Shown here piece by piece: positions 43,065 through 50,367 of a stretch of 64,000 bases of DNA. The position numbers and the translations under genes were made by a program. Below the pieces are notes generated by a model. That model was not told the origin of the DNA. It did not search any database and saw nothing but the letters and a program-made list of their open reading frames with translations. Source of the DNA: Rhodococcus spelaei (lineage in GTDB: Bacteria; Actinomycetota; Actinomycetes; Mycobacteriales; Mycobacteriaceae). Numbering within the stretch: the first letter of the stretch is position 1; each line of letters begins with the position of its first letter. The stretch spans positions 434,001 through 498,000 of the forward strand of contig NZ_VIGH01000001.1 in assembly GCF_006704125.1 (NCBI RefSeq), given 5' to 3'.

Positions 43065-43499
43065 GTGGGACAGGTCAGCGCGAGCAGCTCGGTCGAGGTC
43101 ACGGCGGCTCCGGAGAAGGTGCTCGCGGCTCTCTCCGACTACGAGACGGTGCGGCCCCGCATCCTCAGCGAGCAGTACCTCGACTACAAGGTGGTCGAGG
43201 GCGGCCAGGGGGCGGGCACCGTCGCCCAGTGGACTCTCAAGGCCACCGAAAAGCGTTCGCGCAACATCAAAGCGACCGTCACCGTCGGGGGCAACACGAT
43301 CACCGAGACCGACGCGAACTCGAGCCTCGTCACCACCTGGACCGTGACCCCGAACGGGGCCGGCTCCACCGTCAGCACGACCACCGCGTGGAACGGCGCG
43401 GGCGGCATCGGCGGATTCTTCGAGCGGACCTTTGCGCCGTTGGGCCTCAAGAAGATCCAGGCGGCCGTACTGGCGAACCTGGCCCGCGAACTGGCCTAG
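43065..43499 (+). CDS. SRPBCC-family protein, Rv3718c-like
   Basis: The 144-residue protein starts GTG behind GAAGGAG (VGQVSASSSVEVTAAPEKVLAAL). The START-like pattern continues with YETVRPRILSEQYLDYKVVEGG and WTLKATEKRSRNIKATVTVGG, ending in a C-terminal helix (KKIQAAVLANLARELA). In mycobacteria the homologue also lies between the flavoprotein and amidase genes. Its stop codon lies inside the target-site duplication of the adjacent insertion sequence, so the coding end is unchanged. Confidence 0.85.
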   Translation: MGQVSASSSVEVTAAPEKVLAALSDYETVRPRILSEQYLDYKVVEGGQGAGTVAQWTLKATEKRSRNIKATVTVGGNTITETDANSSLVTTWTVTPNGAGSTVSTTTAWNGAGGIGGFFERTFAPLGLKKIQAAVLANLARELA

Positions 43500-43500
43500 G

Positions 43501-44568
43501 TGTAGTTCCCAGGCAGGTTGCGAACGGCGTGCCATGACGAAGTAGGCGAGGACCTCCGGTATCGGTGTGGTTACCACACACACCCCGACCACCGAGAGGT
43601 CCTCGTGTCACACGCTAACGCCTTCCTGTCTCCCCGTGGCCGTTTGGCCCTCGCACAGCTCGTCGTCGACGACGGCTGGTCCTTCCGCCGCGCCGCCGAA
43701 CGATTCCAGTGCTCACCGTCGACGGCGAAAGTCTGGGCCGACAGATACCGCGTCGAGCAGGAAGCCGGCATGGTCGACCGTTCGTCACGCCCGCACTCGT
43801 GCCCGCACCAGACCCCCACCCGCACCGAGCGACGAATCATCGGGCTGCGCTTCACCCGCCGGTGGGGACCGCACCGGATCGCCTACCACCTGCACCTGGC
43901 GAAATCGACGGTCGAGGCCGTGCTGCGGCGCTACAAGATGCCCAAACTCGCCCACCTCGACCAGGCCACCGGACTGCCCATCCGACGCGATCCCGCCCGA
44001 CGCTACGAACACAAGGCGCCGGGCGACCTGGTCCACGTCGACATCAAGAAACTCGGCCGTATCCCCGACGGCGGCGGGCACCGCAAACTCGGCCGCCAGG
44101 CAGGCCGCCGGAACCGCTCGGGGATGGGCTACGCCTACCTGCACCACGCCGTCGACGATCATTCCCGCCTGGCGTACTCCGAGATTCTCTGCGACGAACG
44201 CAAGGAGACCGCCGCCGGGTTCTGGAACCGTGCCAGCACCTTCTTCGCCGCCCACCAGATCACCGTCACACGGGTTCTCACCGACAACGGATCCTGCTAC
44301 CGATCAAAGGATTTCGCGATCGCACTCAGGGCGGTGGTCCACAAACGGACCCGCCCGTACCGGCCGCAGACGAACGGCAAGGTTGAACGATTCAACCGCA
44401 CCCTGGCCGCCGAATGGGCCTACGCGCAGACGTACCCGTCCGAAACGGCCCGTGCAGCGACCTATCAACAGTGGATCCATCACTACAATCACCACCGACC
44501 CCACACCGGGATCGGCGGGAAGTCACCCATCGAGCGCGTTGGCGTTCACAACGTCCCTGGGAACTACA
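43501..44568 (+). mobile_element. IS481-family insertion sequence with 6-bp duplication
   Basis: A 1,068-bp element with TGTAGTTCCCAGG at the left and its complement CCTGGGAACTACA at the right; imperfect complementarity continues inward (AGGTTGCGAAC against ACGTTGTGAAC). The ends are TGT...ACA. CCTAGG at 43495-43500 and again at 44569-44574 is the target duplication. One transposase gene fills it. It landed between the convergent SRPBCC and amidase genes and damaged neither. It looks intact. Confidence 0.92.
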
Positions 44569-44573
44569 CCTAG
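43605..44573 (+). CDS. IS481-family transposase
   Basis: A 322-residue transposase. The N-terminal helix-turn-helix is in LAQLVVDDGWSFRRAAERFQ and a second winged helix follows (RRWGPHRIAYHL). The DDE triad is visible in LVHVDIKKLG, RVLTDNGSCY and GKVERFNRTLAAEW, and the tail NHHRPHTGIGGKSPIER is typical. The GTG start follows GAGAGG. The stop codon TAG (44571-44573) lies in the flanking target duplication, not inside the element, so other insertions of it would read into their own flank. Confidence 0.92.
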   Translation: MSHANAFLSPRGRLALAQLVVDDGWSFRRAAERFQCSPSTAKVWADRYRVEQEAGMVDRSSRPHSCPHQTPTRTERRIIGLRFTRRWGPHRIAYHLHLAKSTVEAVLRRYKMPKLAHLDQATGLPIRRDPARRYEHKAPGDLVHVDIKKLGRIPDGGGHRKLGRQAGRRNRSGMGYAYLHHAVDDHSRLAYSEILCDERKETAAGFWNRASTFFAAHQITVTRVLTDNGSCYRSKDFAIALRAVVHKRTRPYRPQTNGKVERFNRTLAAEWAYAQTYPSETARAATYQQWIHHYNHHRPHTGIGGKSPIERVGVHNVPGNYT

Positions 44574-44580
44574 GGCGGTA

Positions 44581-45369
44581 TCAGCCGCCGAGAAAACCGA
44601 CGATGCCGGCGACCACTGCTCGGGCGTACCGCGCCCGGCCGTCGTCGCCGGTCATCGCGCGGGCCTCGTCGGGATTGCGCATGTTGCCCAGTTCCACCAG
44701 CACCGACGGCCGGGTCGCGAGGTTCAGGCCGGCCAGGTCGTCGCGGCCCTTCAGGCCCCGGTTGCCGACATAGGTCGACGGCGTGAATCCGGAGGCCGTC
44801 ATGGCGTCGCGCATGGCGGTGGCGAACGCGACCGACGGCCCGGTCTGGACGGGATTGAGCGGCGGCGCCGAGTAGCAGACGTGGAAGCCGTGCTCGTCCG
44901 GTGCGGCACCGTCGGCGTGCACTGCGACCACCGCGTCCGCGCCCGAGGCGTTGGCCGCGGCGGCCCGCTCGTCCACGCAGCTGCCGACGGAGGTGTCGTC
45001 AGTGCGGCTGAGAACGACACGGGCACCGAGGCTTTCGAGCTGGGTGCGCATCAGTCCGACCACCTGCCAGGCGAGGGTGTGTTCGGGATAGCCGTCGTCG
45101 GTGTTGGTGCCGGTGGTCTGGCAGTCCTTGGTGCCGCCGCGCCCGGTGGGCACCTGCGCGGTGATCGCCGCGTCGTGCGACCCGCTGTGGCCCGGGTCGA
45201 GGAAGATCGTCCGGCCGTGCAGTCCGCCCTCCGCGACCGGTGCGGCCGAGAGCAGGGGTGCGGGCGCGGACGTGTCCGGGCGGTCCGCCGCGGCGGCGCC
45301 TTCGGTGGGGATGGTGCACCCGGTCAAGACCAACGCGGCCGCCACGACAGGCAGCAGGCGCAGCCGCAT
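44581..45369 (-). CDS. N-acetylmuramoyl-L-alanine amidase, lipoprotein-type, Rv3717-like
   Basis: The 262-residue protein has a lipobox LVLTGC at about residue 18 and an Amidase_3 domain: IFLDPGHSGSH (zinc His), GYPEHTLAWQVVG (zinc Glu), VVAVHADGA (zinc His) and VLVELGNMRN (catalytic Glu). It removes stem peptides from peptidoglycan in the envelope. The M. tuberculosis homologue Ami1 functions in cell separation. ATG 45369 opens the signal sequence; a GTG at 45390 is in frame. Placed between the IS and ybaB-recR, divergent from the latter. Confidence 0.9.
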   Translation of the reverse strand: MRLRLLPVVAAALVLTGCTIPTEGAAAADRPDTSAPAPLLSAAPVAEGGLHGRTIFLDPGHSGSHDAAITAQVPTGRGGTKDCQTTGTNTDDGYPEHTLAWQVVGLMRTQLESLGARVVLSRTDDTSVGSCVDERAAAANASGADAVVAVHADGAAPDEHGFHVCYSAPPLNPVQTGPSVAFATAMRDAMTASGFTPSTYVGNRGLKGRDDLAGLNLATRPSVLVELGNMRNPDEARAMTGDDGRARYARAVVAGIVGFLGG

Positions 45370-45443
45370 CGTCGCTCGCACGACGCCCACCGTAGCCCGA
45401 TGCGTCTACGCTGACGGGGCAACACGCAGAAAGGACTATCGAC

Positions 45444-45776
45444 GTGCAGCCTGGTGGACAACCCGATATGCAGCAACTTCTCGCGCAGGCCCAGCAGATG
45501 CAGCAGCAACTGATGGCGGCGCAGGCGGAGATCGCCCAGGCCGAGGTGACCGGCCAGGCCGGAGGCGGCTTGGTGACGGCCACCGTCAAGGGCACCGGTG
45601 AGGTGGTCGCCCTGGCGATCGACCCGAAGGTCGTCGATCCCGACGACGTCGAGACCCTGCAGGACCTGGTGATCGGCGCCATCGCGGACGCGTCGGCCAA
45701 GGCGCAGGAGGTCGCGGCGGGCAAGCTCGGACCGCTCGCGGGTGGCCTCGGCGGCCTGCCCGGACTCCCGTTCTAG
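45444..45776 (+). CDS. YbaB/EbfC nucleoid-associated protein
   Basis: This 110-residue protein has the classic YbaB form: a Gln-rich first helix ([27 protein letters not shown]), the sheet [26 protein letters not shown] and a final helix, ending in a Gly/Leu/Pro tail. It binds DNA as a dimer and is coupled to recR in most bacteria, 9 bases upstream here. GTG start behind AGAAAGGAC. A TACGCT -10 candidate lies at about 45404. Confidence 0.93.
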   Translation: MQPGGQPDMQQLLAQAQQMQQQLMAAQAEIAQAEVTGQAGGGLVTATVKGTGEVVALAIDPKVVDPDDVETLQDLVIGAIADASAKAQEVAAGKLGPLAGGLGGLPGLPF

Positions 45777-45785
45777 AGGCGAGAC

Positions 45786-46394
45786 GTGTACGAAGGTCCA
45801 GTTCAGGATCTGATCGACGAGCTCGGCAAGCTCCCCGGCATCGGGCCGAAGAGCGCCCAGCGGATCGCTTTCCACCTGCTCAGCGTGGAGCCGCCGGACA
45901 TCGACCGGCTGCAGAACGCGCTGCAGCGGGTCCGCGACGGCGTGCAGTTCTGCGTCGTCTGCGGGACGGTGTCCGACAAGGAGATGTGCCGGATCTGTTC
46001 GGACTCGCGCCGCGACCGCACGATGATCTGTGTGGTCGAGGAACCCAAGGACGTGCAGGCCGTCGAGCGCACTCGCGAGTTCAAGGGTCGCTACCACGTG
46101 CTCGGTGGTGCGCTGGACCCGCTCAGCGGCATCGGGCCCGACCAGCTGCGGATCCGGGAGTTGTTGGCGCGCATCGGCAATCAGGACGACGGGGTGGACG
46201 TCTCCGAGGTGATCATCGCGACGGACCCCAACACCGAGGGCGAGGCCACCGCGACCTACCTGGTGCGGATGCTGCGTGACTTCCCCGGCCTGACGGTGAC
46301 CCGGCTGGCCTCGGGGCTGCCGATGGGCGGCGACCTCGAGTTCGCGGACGAGTTGACCCTCGGACGCGCGCTCTCGGGCCGCCGAACGATGTAG
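45786..46394 (+). CDS. recR: Recombination mediator protein RecR
   Basis: The 202-residue protein has the helix-hairpin-helix [20 protein letters not shown], the zinc finger [16 protein letters not shown] and a Toprim domain ([17 protein letters not shown] ... [18 protein letters not shown]). With RecF/RecO it loads RecA on gapped DNA. GTG start 9 bases after ybaB. A degenerate copy of its 3' part lies about 1 kb downstream at 47085-47310. Confidence 0.96.
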   Translation: MYEGPVQDLIDELGKLPGIGPKSAQRIAFHLLSVEPPDIDRLQNALQRVRDGVQFCVVCGTVSDKEMCRICSDSRRDRTMICVVEEPKDVQAVERTREFKGRYHVLGGALDPLSGIGPDQLRIRELLARIGNQDDGVDVSEVIIATDPNTEGEATATYLVRMLRDFPGLTVTRLASGLPMGGDLEFADELTLGRALSGRRTM

Positions 46395-46397
46395 CGG

Positions 46398-46433
46398 GCC
46401 CGGCCCGGCCGACGATCGGCGGCCGGGCCGGGC
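46398..46433. terminator. Bidirectional terminator between recR and lipoprotein gene
   Basis: GCCCGGCCCGGCCG (46398-46411) and CGGCCGGGCCGGGC (46420-46433) form a perfect 14-bp GC stem with an 8-base loop. Confidence 0.7.
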
Positions 46434-46444
46434 GGACCGCTGCG

Positions 46445-46855
46445 TCACTTCTCCTGGGTGCAGAACTTCCAGTCGCCGTTCTCGCGGACGTAGCCGACCT
46501 TCTCGGTGGCGTTCTGACCGCCCTTGTCGACGGTCACCATGGCGGTCGCCTTGTCGGCGTCGACCGTGATCGAGTCGATCGAGACCAGCTTCATGCCGGG
46601 CTGGTTCTCCTCGAGCTTCGTCGCCCGGACTTTTTCCGCGGTCTGAGCGCACAACCCGGCAGCCCACCGGTCCACGTCCTTGGCCGTGTAGGCCTCGGTC
46701 ACCTGCTTCGTGACGTCGCGGATCTGGTCCTGGTCGGTGGGCTGGTCGCTGCTCGACGAGCAGCCGGTCAGTGACACGAGCACCGCCCCGACGGAGGCCG
46801 TCAGGGTCAGCAGGGCAAAGGTCTTCGGCTGACGTCCAGCCGCCATTTTCATCAT
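46445..46855 (-). CDS. Small lipoprotein, DUF4878-like
   Basis: A 136-residue lipoprotein: basic start, hydrophobic FALLTLTASVGAVLVS, lipobox LTGC near residue 32, then DQDQIRDVTKQVTEAYTAKDVDRWAAGLC and a sheet-rich end with WKFCTQEK. The pattern (helix with a Cys, then ATAMVTVDKGGQ... strands and a second Cys) recalls the DUF4878/NTF2-like lipoproteins. Convergent with recR. Function unknown; an extracytoplasmic binding domain is likely. Confidence 0.72.
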   Translation of the reverse strand: MMKMAAGRQPKTFALLTLTASVGAVLVSLTGCSSSSDQPTDQDQIRDVTKQVTEAYTAKDVDRWAAGLCAQTAEKVRATKLEENQPGMKLVSIDSITVDADKATAMVTVDKGGQNATEKVGYVRENGDWKFCTQEK

Positions 46856-47084
46856 GCTTCACGCCATTTCAGTCGATTGGTCATCGGGAGGGTAGGGCAT
46901 CCGGCGACGTCCTGTCTGTCGGTTGGGGGACTGCCGGCCCGCGCCGCACCCGTGTCAGTAGGCGAAGTTTGGCCTCACGGCGCGCGCGGACCTCCCTGCG
47001 TGAGCCGGTACAGATTCCCATACTTGATGGTGCCGCCGATTTCGTAGTTCAGTAGTTCATTCGCACTGCCACCGACTCGGCGCC

Positions 47085-47310
47085 GCGCTGGACCCCCTGA
47101 GCGGCATCGGCTCGGACCAGTTGCGGAGCGGGAGGTGCTGCCGCATCTGCCATCAGGACGCAGGGTAGACGTCTCAGAGGTGATCACACTGACGCGCCAG
47201 GCATCGCGGGCGAAGCCATTGCTGTCGACCTACAGGGGCCGGGTTCTGCGCGACGTCCCCGGACTGACCGGTGCCTCGCTGGCTTGGGGCCGTCCGGACG
47301 ATGGGGAAGC
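47085..47310 (+). pseudogene. Degenerate fragment of recR
   Basis: DNA here aligns in order with recR at about 46111-46345: GCGCTGGACCCCCTGAGCGG, then CGGACCAGTTGCGGAGCGGGAG, GGTAGACGTCTCAGAGGTGA, GCGACGTCCCCGGACTGACC and CTGGCTTGGGGC each have a near match. Frame is lost by small indels and stops, so it codes for nothing. It is in the same orientation as recR, about 1 kb downstream, after the lipoprotein gene. The rest of 46856-47343 holds no other gene I can support. Confidence 0.75.
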
Positions 47311-47343
47311 GCCTCGGTGCCCGTCACGAACCGGGATGCGGCA

Positions 47344-47760
47344 TCACTGTTCGATGACGAGACTCGGGACGATCGTGCAGGTGGTGTGAATACCTCCATT
47401 GGTGATGTCGTATGTGCCGCCGATACTGGCGACGCCGACGCTGAAGTTGGGCGTGCCTGTGTTCACGGTGATCACGCCGCCGGTTGCCATGGGGAGGCTA
47501 GGAGCCGACCCTGGTGGAAAGGGAGGCGTCACGGTGATGCCGTTGAGGGTAGCGGGGTCGACTGGCCCGGGATTCGTGATCGTGATCTTTCCGCCAGGCG
47601 TCGTGTCGAACTTCGTGGCGCAACCGTTGCCTCCCGAGATCTCGCCTGGGATCATCACGTTCGCGTTGGCGATGGGGGCGGCGATCAGTGCCGCAGATGT
47701 CGTCGCCACGCCTGCTGCCAGCAGTCCGGCCGAAAAGCCAATCTTCTTGGTTGTAAACAT
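47344..47760 (-). CDS. Secreted protein A of a tandem pair
   Basis: The 138-residue product has a clear signal peptide (MFTTKKIGFSAGLLAAGVAT through IANA, cleavage after about residue 36). The mature part of about 100 residues is beta-prone, with two cysteines (GNGCATKFD and HTTCTIVP) likely forming a disulfide, and it ends VPSLVIEQ. A similar gene lies 0.4 kb to the right. AGAAAGG stands 9 bases before the ATG. The family is not recognised; a surface or secreted small protein is all that can be said. Local GC is lower than in the flanks. Confidence 0.75.
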   Translation of the reverse strand: MFTTKKIGFSAGLLAAGVATTSAALIAAPIANANVMIPGEISGGNGCATKFDTTPGGKITITNPGPVDPATLNGITVTPPFPPGSAPSLPMATGGVITVNTGTPNFSVGVASIGGTYDITNGGIHTTCTIVPSLVIEQ

Positions 47761-47807
47761 GGTTCGTACCTTTCTCGGTTCTGATGCACAATGAGCTGCG
47801 TTCGGTG

Positions 47808-47833
47808 GCTGTGATTGCCCAACCAGAGTCGCG
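47808..47833 (-). promoter_or_regulatory. Conserved upstream element, copy A
   Basis: On the plus strand GGCTGTGATTGCCCAACCAG plus AGTCGCG ends about 70 bases upstream of the start of secreted protein A. The same block, with one change, precedes the paralogue (48641-48667). The remainder of 47834-48114 has no gene I can support. Confidence 0.5.
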
Positions 47834-48114
47834 TTTATCGGCCTCCTGATAAATCGCCTCAGTTGGAATTGATTCATCCCACAAGCCCGTCGGCCGAGTG
47901 GCGCATGACATCATTCGATGAATTGGTTGCGGCGCCCTCAGGGTGCCGGTCACTGGGTGTGCGATATGGAGTAGTGCGCTACTTGCGACCGCTCAGGACC
48001 CAGACCGTATGCACGGAAAAAGCCACCGAGGTTGGCAACTGATGACCTGGGTGCGCGCCCGGCCATCGCGAAGGCCAGTACACGCGCGGGTGTGTGCCGA
48101 TCCGACACCCGGCA

Positions 48115-48144
48115 CGGCCTCAGGGTCGGAAGAACCTGAGGCCG
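48115..48144 (-). terminator. Terminator of secreted protein B gene
   Basis: CGGCCTCAGG (48115-48124) pairs perfectly with CCTGAGGCCG (48135-48144), 23 bases past the stop of the gene at 48168. Confidence 0.6.
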
Positions 48145-48167
48145 CGTTGTGGGGCGTCGACCGTTGA

Positions 48168-48590
48168 TCAGGGTTCGATGACCAGGGGAGCGTTGACGGT
48201 GCAGGTGCCACCACCAACGACGGTGTAGCTGCCGGTGATGCTGCCGATCCCGAATCCGACAGGTGGGTTCGGACCGGTAGTCACTTTCACGACCTTGCCG
48301 GCCTTGGTGACCGCAGCTGGCCCCCCTGCGGGAAGCTGGAACGTATTCGCCGCGCTGAGGCCGGCGGTACTGACAACGTTTGTTTGATTCGTGATGGTTA
48401 TGTATCCGGACAAGGGGTCGAAGTCAAGTTGTGTGGCGCAGTTGGCTTTTCCGACTCCAGCCCCTTTGACCGTTCCACTGACGGCGACATCCGCGCTGGC
48501 AATCGGCGCTGCGATCAGTGCGACCGCCGCCGTGGCCGTTCCCGCCGCGATCAGTGCTGCCGAAATGCCAATCTTCTTGGTAGTAAACAT
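48168..48590 (-). CDS. Secreted protein B of a tandem pair
   Basis: This 140-residue paralogue of the protein at 47344 begins with nearly the same signal peptide (MFTTKKIGISAALIAAGTAT through IASA). It keeps the two cysteines (KANCATQLDFDPLSGYITI and GGTCTVNAPLVIEP), the central ITITN motif and the LVIE end. GAGAAAGG precedes the ATG as in copy A. The mature parts have diverged strongly while the leader and upstream DNA stayed alike, as in exposed proteins under diversifying change. Function unknown. Confidence 0.75.
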   Translation of the reverse strand: MFTTKKIGISAALIAAGTATAAVALIAAPIASADVAVSGTVKGAGVGKANCATQLDFDPLSGYITITNQTNVVSTAGLSAANTFQLPAGGPAAVTKAGKVVKVTTGPNPPVGFGIGSITGSYTVVGGGTCTVNAPLVIEP

Positions 48591-48640
48591 TGTTCTTGCC
48601 TTTCTCGGGTCATACTTCGTGCAACGCCCCCGGGTTCGGC

Positions 48641-48667
48641 GGCTGTGATTGCTCAACCAGAGTCGCG
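48641..48667 (-). promoter_or_regulatory. Conserved upstream element, copy B
   Basis: GGCTGTGATTGCTCAACCAG plus AGTCGCG (plus strand) repeats the block at 47808-47833 at a similar distance from the start codon. Beyond it, 48668-48876 shows no gene. Confidence 0.5.
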
Positions 48668-48876
48668 CGAATCGGTTGCCCCGAATACACCCCCTCGGTG
48701 GGTATTGCTTCATCCCGCCAGGTGGTCGCGGAGCGACCGTATCCGAGGAGCTTTGACGCGGTGGGCGGTCTCCTCAATGAGGAACCGACACCAGCAGATT
48801 GACCGTGGGCGTGCGACCCGTCACCGGGATCACGACCGTGGGTCTGCCGGCTCGCGGCGGGCGGTAGCGGCTGGAT

Positions 48877-49299
48877 CTACTCGCCGGCCCGCTCCTCGAG
48901 CCAGGTTCGGCACCTGCGCTCCGAGGCGCGGGAAAGCCACGCATCCTGGACGACTTCCGCCAGTTCTTCTCGGGTCAGCTCATCGAGTCGGCTCGCGCGC
49001 ACCAACACCGAAAGGTGGCCGTCGAAATGCGCTGTGGTGAAGAACGGCGACGCCGCGTCCTGAATCAGCGCCAGCTTGTCGGACTCGGAGCCGACCCACA
49101 GCACGATGACGTCGTCGTAGCGGTCACCCGTCTCGGGATCGAACGCGTCGGGCCGCGGATTGCGGAAGAACACGAACGACTTTCCCCCGACCTGGTAGAC
49201 CGGGTTGCCGAGCGGTCCGGGCACGACGGTCACGTGTGGCATACCCAGGGCGAGTTCGTGAACGTCCTCGACCCGCGCGCGCTGTCGTCTGCCCGGCAT
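48877..49299 (-). CDS. MmcQ/YjbR-family protein
   Basis: The 140-residue protein has the MmcQ/YjbR pattern: RARVEDVHELALGMPHVTVVPGPLGNPVYQVGGKSFVFF, then LIQDAASPFFTTAHFDGHLSVLVR and the C-terminal ELAEVVQDAWLSRASERRCRTWLEE. The fold binds double-stranded DNA in some members, but the function is unknown. Small, cytosolic, single gene next to a LysR regulator 26 bases away on the same strand. Confidence 0.85.
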   Translation of the reverse strand: MPGRRQRARVEDVHELALGMPHVTVVPGPLGNPVYQVGGKSFVFFRNPRPDAFDPETGDRYDDVIVLWVGSESDKLALIQDAASPFFTTAHFDGHLSVLVRASRLDELTREELAEVVQDAWLSRASERRCRTWLEERAGE

Positions 49300-49325
49300 G
49301 CCGGGAACAGTAGCGCCGTGGCCGA

Positions 49326-50246
49326 CTATCCGGACTGCTCCGGCGCGGGTCCGATCGCGGCCTCGAGATTCATCGTCTGGCGCAGTGAGTCCACCAGTTG
49401 CGCCATCGTGGGTGAGTCGGCGCCGCCGCTGCGCACCACGCCGCATACCGGGACGCGCAGTCTGCCGCGCGCCTCGCGCATGATCCGCAGGCCGGCGCGG
49501 GGGACGCCGGTGACGGTGCTGGCGTAGAGGACGGTCCACGCCCGCGGATGGTTGATCACGTCGAGGGTGGCGGTGTGGTCCCTGGCGATCGGCGGTCCGA
49601 GTTGTACCCGCCGTCCGACCTCGACGAACGCGTCCTCGACCACGGAGTGGATCAGGACCTGACTGTGCCGCGGCGGCAGCAGCAGCGGGTAGGGGGCGAG
49701 TTCGCCGAGTTCGACGGTCGAGAACGCCGACAGCGGGTGCTGGCTCGAGGTCACGATCAGCAGGTCCTCGACGCCGAGGTCGACCGTCTCGAGTCCCGGC
49801 CGGTCCACCGCCCCTCGGATCAATGCGATGTCGGCGTCGCCGGAGGTCACCGCGTCGATGCGCTCGGTGAAGCTCTTGATCACGAACTCGATGTCGAGGT
49901 CGGGATGCAACTCGCGGACCCGGGCCACCGCGTCCAGGGCATGCGGGGCGAAGCTCATGTTCGCGCTGATCCGGATCCGGTTGCGCGGCTCCTTGGCCAC
50001 CGCGTACGCCTGTGTCTCGAGGCTGAGTACCTCCTGTGCGATCGGCACCAGCCGGGCACCCGCATTGGTCAGGCGGACCACTCGCGTCGACCGCTCGAAC
50101 AGCGAGGCTCCGAGTTCCTGTTCGAGCCGGGTCACCTGATGGCTGATCGCCGACTGCGAGATGAAGCACTTCTGCGCGGCGCGGCTGAAGCTCAGTTCCT
50201 CGCTCACGGCCAGGAAGTACCGCAGCTGACGGAAGTCCATATCCAC
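49326..50246 (-). CDS. LysR-type transcriptional regulator
   Basis: The 306-residue regulator has the LysR helix-turn-helix (MDFRQLRYFLAVSEELSFSRAAQKCFISQSAISHQVTRLEQELG) and a periplasmic-binding-like effector domain. A second ATG two codons in is possible. It is divergent from ndh across 121 bases, so ndh is a likely target. The strand also leads on to the MmcQ-like gene, which may be cotranscribed. Confidence 0.88.
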   Translation of the reverse strand: MDMDFRQLRYFLAVSEELSFSRAAQKCFISQSAISHQVTRLEQELGASLFERSTRVVRLTNAGARLVPIAQEVLSLETQAYAVAKEPRNRIRISANMSFAPHALDAVARVRELHPDLDIEFVIKSFTERIDAVTSGDADIALIRGAVDRPGLETVDLGVEDLLIVTSSQHPLSAFSTVELGELAPYPLLLPPRHSQVLIHSVVEDAFVEVGRRVQLGPPIARDHTATLDVINHPRAWTVLYASTVTGVPRAGLRIMREARGRLRVPVCGVVRSGGADSPTMAQLVDSLRQTMNLEAAIGPAPEQSG

Positions 50247-50367
50247 ATACTACTTATGAGCAATCCAGATAACTGTTTTCCGAATATCCCAGCTGACTGG
50301 CGCAAACACGCCCCGGATCCTTAGCGTTGCTCTCATACATCTGATTGAGATCGAGCAGGAGGTCGTT

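Noticed and set aside
41363-43102. N-terminal extension of the cfa-like protein to 1,018 codons
   Set aside because: Runs antisense-frame through the flavoprotein gene; the overlap GTGA start at 41362 is natural.
46975-47187. Minus-strand ORF with the stretch ANELLNYEIGGTIKYGNLYRL
   Set aside because: Locally protein-like, perhaps a gene remnant, but short, without a start signal, and overlapping the recR fragment; not enough to call.
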